Shown piece after piece: positions 62,801 through 64,000 of a DNA stretch of 64,000 nt. A program made the translations under genes and the position numbers. The stretch covers positions 19,230,302 to 19,294,301 of the forward strand of contig NC_031773.1 in NCBI RefSeq assembly GCF_001522545.3. The letters run 5' to 3'. The stretch is from Parus major. Its lineage: Eukaryota > Chordata > Aves > Passeriformes > Paridae. Below the pieces are notes generated by a model. The model ran no database searches. It was given only the letters and a program-made list of their open reading frames with translations, and had not been told where the DNA came from. Positions within the stretch are counted from its first letter, which is position 1. Every line of letters starts with the position of its first letter.

Positions 62801-63721
62801 AGATCATTCCTCTCCTTTGCTGTGTCTACAGAACTGTTGTGACTTTTAACAAGGAACCAACCTAAAGGGTGTCTCTTATTAAAGTGTCTGTCAAATGAGC
62901 AGCCATGACATCAACAGATGCTTGGTGAAGATCATAGAGCTCATATTAAAGATTGTGTGATTGATTGATTCTGCTATGTGTGGTGATGGTCAGGAGTGTG
63001 CTGTGCTATGTGTTTGTACCAGTCTTTGCAAGCACAAAGGCAGAGCATGCATGTGGGCAGTCTGTGTGACAGAACGCAGTGTCCTTTCTGAACTCACTCA
63101 TATGGCACATGGACAGAGTGTGCATATGCCCTCAGCAGAGTGAAGGAGTTACAGTTCTCTCTTCCTGGAGCACAACAAATCCCTCTTCTCACCCCAGCAT
63201 CCCAGGCAGCAGCAAAGTAATTGCTCCTGGCCTGTGGGTGGGCTGTGGGAAGCCTGTGTGGTTGTTCCCTGTATGAGAACCATTGTTAGATTGGCTGTGT
63301 TGCTTGAGTTTGTACTTCACATCCATCTGTAGGGCTGTCTAGAAAAAACAGCATTCTCAGACACAGATATAACAGTGGATTACTATGTTTAAATGTTGTG
63401 TTTAAACTATTGTTGATGGAGGTGATGAGGTGCTGAAAATGAGCTTTGCTCCTGACACTGAATGAAGGTAAGTAGTACATTTCATGGGTGTATGTTCATA
63501 CAAGTTGAATTTGAACTAGAGAAAACTCTTTTCTGGAGAAAAGCTGCATCTAGCTTAAGGATTTGATAAAAGCCTCTATCCTGAAAGACAGGACCATACT
63601 ATTTCTCCTATTATCTATAAAATTAGTGTCCTTTAAGATTTTTCATTGTGTAAACGGGATAGTCTATTATTATCCCTATATACCCTGCTTTAATTTTGAT
63701 GCTCTAAAAATGCCATTTTGA

Positions 63722-63735
63722 CCACCAGAGGGCAA
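63722..63735 (+). promoter_or_regulatory. CTCF-like motif
   Basis: CCACCAGAGGGCAA agrees with the CTCF core (CCACNAGRGGGCRC type) at all but the last positions. Sequence alone cannot show binding. Its place deep in the large intron would fit a loop anchor or insulator. Confidence 0.4.
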
Positions 63736-64000
63736 TGATTTCTGCTATTCCTCAACACCAGAAGTAATCTATTTCAGTTGAGAGTCAGATGTTAATATAA
63801 CTCCCTGACATTTTTGAGCTTTGTAGTATGTGCACTTTCACCTCCAAGTTCAAAACTGGTTGCTGTTTGTAGTGACTCAGAATTCTTCACTTGTGATAGT
63901 TAATTAGTGTATGTGAAGTAACTATGGTCTTTTCAGTTCACTTTTTTAGATGTCTACAACACGGAAGTGATACTTGGCCCCTGTTCTGGCAGGTCATTTA

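Larger units (their letters stand above)
34319..64000 (+). other. GRM8 intron 2 (left portion), noncoding
   Basis: Nearly 30 kb after the first coding exon, running to the window edge. The next coding exon of group III receptors should continue the flytrap domain with a segment beginning IPQISYAS. No frame with that sequence was noticed, so the second coding exon is probably outside. The longest open frames (minus 44513-45082, 189 codons; plus 54394-54846, 150 codons, starting at TTG) show no recognisable domain. No miRNA hairpin was recognised, including the miR-592 sequence known from a GRM8 intron in mammals. Confidence 0.7.

Overview
The window reads as vertebrate nuclear DNA, most likely from a bird. 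One coding exon can be recognised with confidence: the first coding exon of GRM8, the metabotropic glutamate receptor mGlu8, on the + strand at 33759-34268. It sits in long, AT-rich noncoding DNA with few recent interspersed repeats. The recognisable repeats are worn CR1 LINE fragments of the type common in birds and reptiles and one MIR-like core. No mammalian young repeats are visible. The species cannot be named from this sequence.

Layout. (1) 1 to about 25.1 kb is gene-poor DNA upstream of GRM8. It holds two antisense CR1 relics (about 3.9 kb and 6.2-6.9 kb), AT-rich low-complexity tracts, two small CpG-rich patches (about 0.5 and 5.7 kb) and several short palindromes. (2) About 25.1-28.8 kb is a CpG-rich promoter region in two blocks, separated by a 401-bp assembly gap (25988-26388), a 26-T run and an AT-richer valley. 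It carries a perfect (GAGCC)17 microsatellite, a REST/RE1-like site next to it, a 12-bp minisatellite and a T-poor A/C tract. The noncoding first exon(s) and transcription start of GRM8 probably lie here, but I cannot place them exactly. (3) About 28.8-33.4 kb is probably intron 1. (4) 33419-34268 is the second exon. It has a clear splice acceptor, a 340-nt 5' UTR with three upstream ATGs, 170 codons of mGlu8, and a consensus donor followed by a U-rich tract. (5) 34269-64000 is intron 2 as far as can be seen. No second coding exon was recognised, in keeping with the very long introns of this gene in vertebrates. The intron contains an exact 44-bp duplication 2.8 kb apart, microsatellites, a MIR-like core and a CTCF-like motif near the right edge.

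How the parts fit. A CpG-island promoter with an RE1-like silencer element is a common arrangement for a gene whose expression is restricted to neurons. The upstream ATGs, one of whose reading frames overlaps the GRM8 start, suggest a second level of control at translation. The many long open frames at 25-29 kb come from GC-rich composition and from tandem repeats whose unit length is a multiple of three; they are not treated as genes. I saw no novel multi-gene system. The best leads are the RE1-like site, the upstream ORFs, the exact 44-bp duplication and possible divergent transcription from the island.
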